Source: CAXMWX01 sp051008185 (lineage in GTDB: Bacteria > Pseudomonadota > Gammaproteobacteria > Eutrophobiales > Eutrophobiaceae). Taken from it: 7,002 nucleotides of DNA. Each line of letters starts with the position of its first letter. Within the stretch, counting starts at the first letter, position 1. Shown in pieces: positions 6,626-7,002 of this stretch. The translations under genes were made by a program, and so were the position numbers. The stretch covers positions 1 through 7,002 of the forward strand of contig JBPCXW010000165.1 of the NCBI GenBank assembly GCA_051008185.1, read 5' to 3'. A model generated the notes under the pieces. That model had not been told where the DNA came from and did no database searches. It was given only the letters and a program-made list of their open reading frames with translations.

Positions 6626-6632
6626 ACCTCCT
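6626..6632 (-). promoter_or_regulatory. Strong ribosome binding site deciding a GTG start
   Basis: On the minus strand AGGAGGT is a full anti-16S match and is followed, five bases later, by GTG at 6620-6618. An in-frame TTG at 6635-6633 would lengthen the protein by five residues, but it directly abuts the upstream side of this site, so ribosomes placed here would use the GTG. The GTG start is preferred for the nuclease-like gene. Confidence 0.8.
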
Positions 6633-6668
6633 CAAGGTAAGTTAATGGCAGATATCCTGCCTACGGTT

Positions 6669-6797
6669 TTACTCTCCACCTCTTTGCAAGATTTCCTCAG
6701 CAACTGGTTCTGGTATCCAAACTTCGTCAGCAAAATTCTTTAGTAATTCAAGGTTATTGCTATGAGAAAGAAAGATCAGATGATACAAGATTGATTG
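6669..6797 (-). pseudogene. Fragment resembling a PIN-domain (DUF3368-type) protein
   Basis: The minus strand is open for 43 codons between two stops and contains LIFLSHSNNLELLKNF followed by ADEVWIPEPVAEEILQRGGE and a TAA. This resembles the early part of PIN-domain proteins of the DUF3368 kind, whose beginning runs roughly DxSPLIxLxxxxxLxLLxxLFGEVxIPxAVxxEI. Such proteins are nuclease-like, are about 150 residues long and are often toxin-antitoxin related. Here the opening strand with the first catalytic aspartate and the whole C-terminal half are missing, and there is no ATG. It is best read as a decayed remnant 49 bases upstream of the nuclease-like gene's start. The similarity is judged by eye and is short. 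Confidence 0.4.
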
Positions 6798-6999
6798 TCA
6801 AGCTGGCAACCACCATGTCTTGGCCCGGTACATGCAGGACGAATTGGCTAAGTTCCCCCCACCAAAGAAAGCAAAAAGCGCTTTCTTTGACTCCCCCTCT
6901 AAGGGGGGAGTTATAAAAAAACAGAATCCGTCGCGAGTATTCTTGCGTTGCCTCACGGGAGTTATGTGGGCTTTTCCAGTATTAAATGAGCCTGTATAG
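6784..6999 (+). other. Unassigned open fragment running through repeat copy 3
   Basis: After a stop at 6781-6783, the plus strand is open to TAG at 6997-6999. It begins YKIDCQAGNHHVLARYMQDELAKF, continues directly into the repeat as PPPKKAKSAFFDSPSKGG, and then continues in unrelated sequence. There is no start codon before the residue 16 ATG and no ribosome site. The first part reads like real protein, possibly the tail of a gene cut by the repeat, but I recognise no family. The minus strand here is also open in two frames, so coding is uncertain. Apart from the repeat, nothing else is identifiable in 6798-7002. Confidence 0.25.
6855..6914 (+). repeat. GC-rich palindromic repeat, copy 3
   Basis: The same architecture as copies 1 and 2: CCCCCCACC (6855-6863), then a perfect 10-bp internal stem CAAAGAAAGC (6863-6872) with GCTTTCTTTG (6880-6889) around a 7-base loop, then CTCCCCC (6891-6897) pairing with GGGGGAG (6904-6910), ending TTAT. 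It lies about 4.5 kb from copies 1 and 2, on the far side of the AT-rich nuclease-like gene. It is in the same orientation as copy 1 and opposite to copy 2. Confidence 0.75.
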
Positions 7000-7002
7000 C
7001 CC

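Noticed and set aside
6633..6635. TTG as the start of the nuclease-like gene
   Set aside because: It directly abuts the AGGAGGT ribosome site (6626-6632). The GTG at 6620-6618 is correctly spaced from that site.
2179..6914. CRISPR array from the three repeat copies
   Set aside because: The copies differ in orientation and inner sequence, two are back to back and one is 4.5 kb away. There are no regular spacers and no cas genes.

Overview
The window looks like chromosomal DNA of a gammaproteobacterium. The evidence is the adjacent dnaJ-dapB pair, a Gammaproteobacteria-style tRNA-Asn with an encoded CCA end, and moderately GC-rich housekeeping genes. I cannot name genus or family.

Layout. Positions 1-66 (+) hold the last codons of a gene resembling the large, molybdopterin-binding subunit of a xanthine dehydrogenase/isoquinoline oxidoreductase-type enzyme. 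Everything else that is clearly coding is on the minus strand. In transcription order (right to left) it is: an AT-rich PD-(D/E)XK nuclease-like gene of unknown family (6620-5388), galU (5391-4492), tRNA-Asn(GUU) with its own promoter (4436-4361), uvrB (4301-2244), dnaJ (2099-960) and dapB (904-110). The housekeeping genes are intact by motif inspection. They cover UDP-glucose synthesis, nucleotide excision repair, the Hsp70 co-chaperone and lysine/diaminopimelate synthesis. They are not one pathway.

The unusual parts lie at the junctions. A short GC-rich palindromic repeat occurs three times (2179-2241, 2249-2300, 6855-6914). Two copies meet tail to tail between uvrB and dnaJ and form a 20-bp perfect stem. 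The stop codon of uvrB lies in its 7-nt loop, so the last 18 residues of UvrB are encoded by repeat DNA. dnaJ keeps its usual partner dapB but has uvrB, not dnaK, directly upstream, and carA does not follow dapB, so the neighbourhood has been rearranged.

The right end (about 5390-7002) is visibly AT-richer and accessory in character. It holds the nuclease-like gene, whose TGA overlaps the galU ATG by four bases, a short remnant resembling a PIN-domain (DUF3368-type) protein, and the third repeat copy inside otherwise unassigned sequence. The nuclease-like gene is the best candidate for something undescribed. No partner gene (methylase, helicase, antitoxin) is visible within the window.
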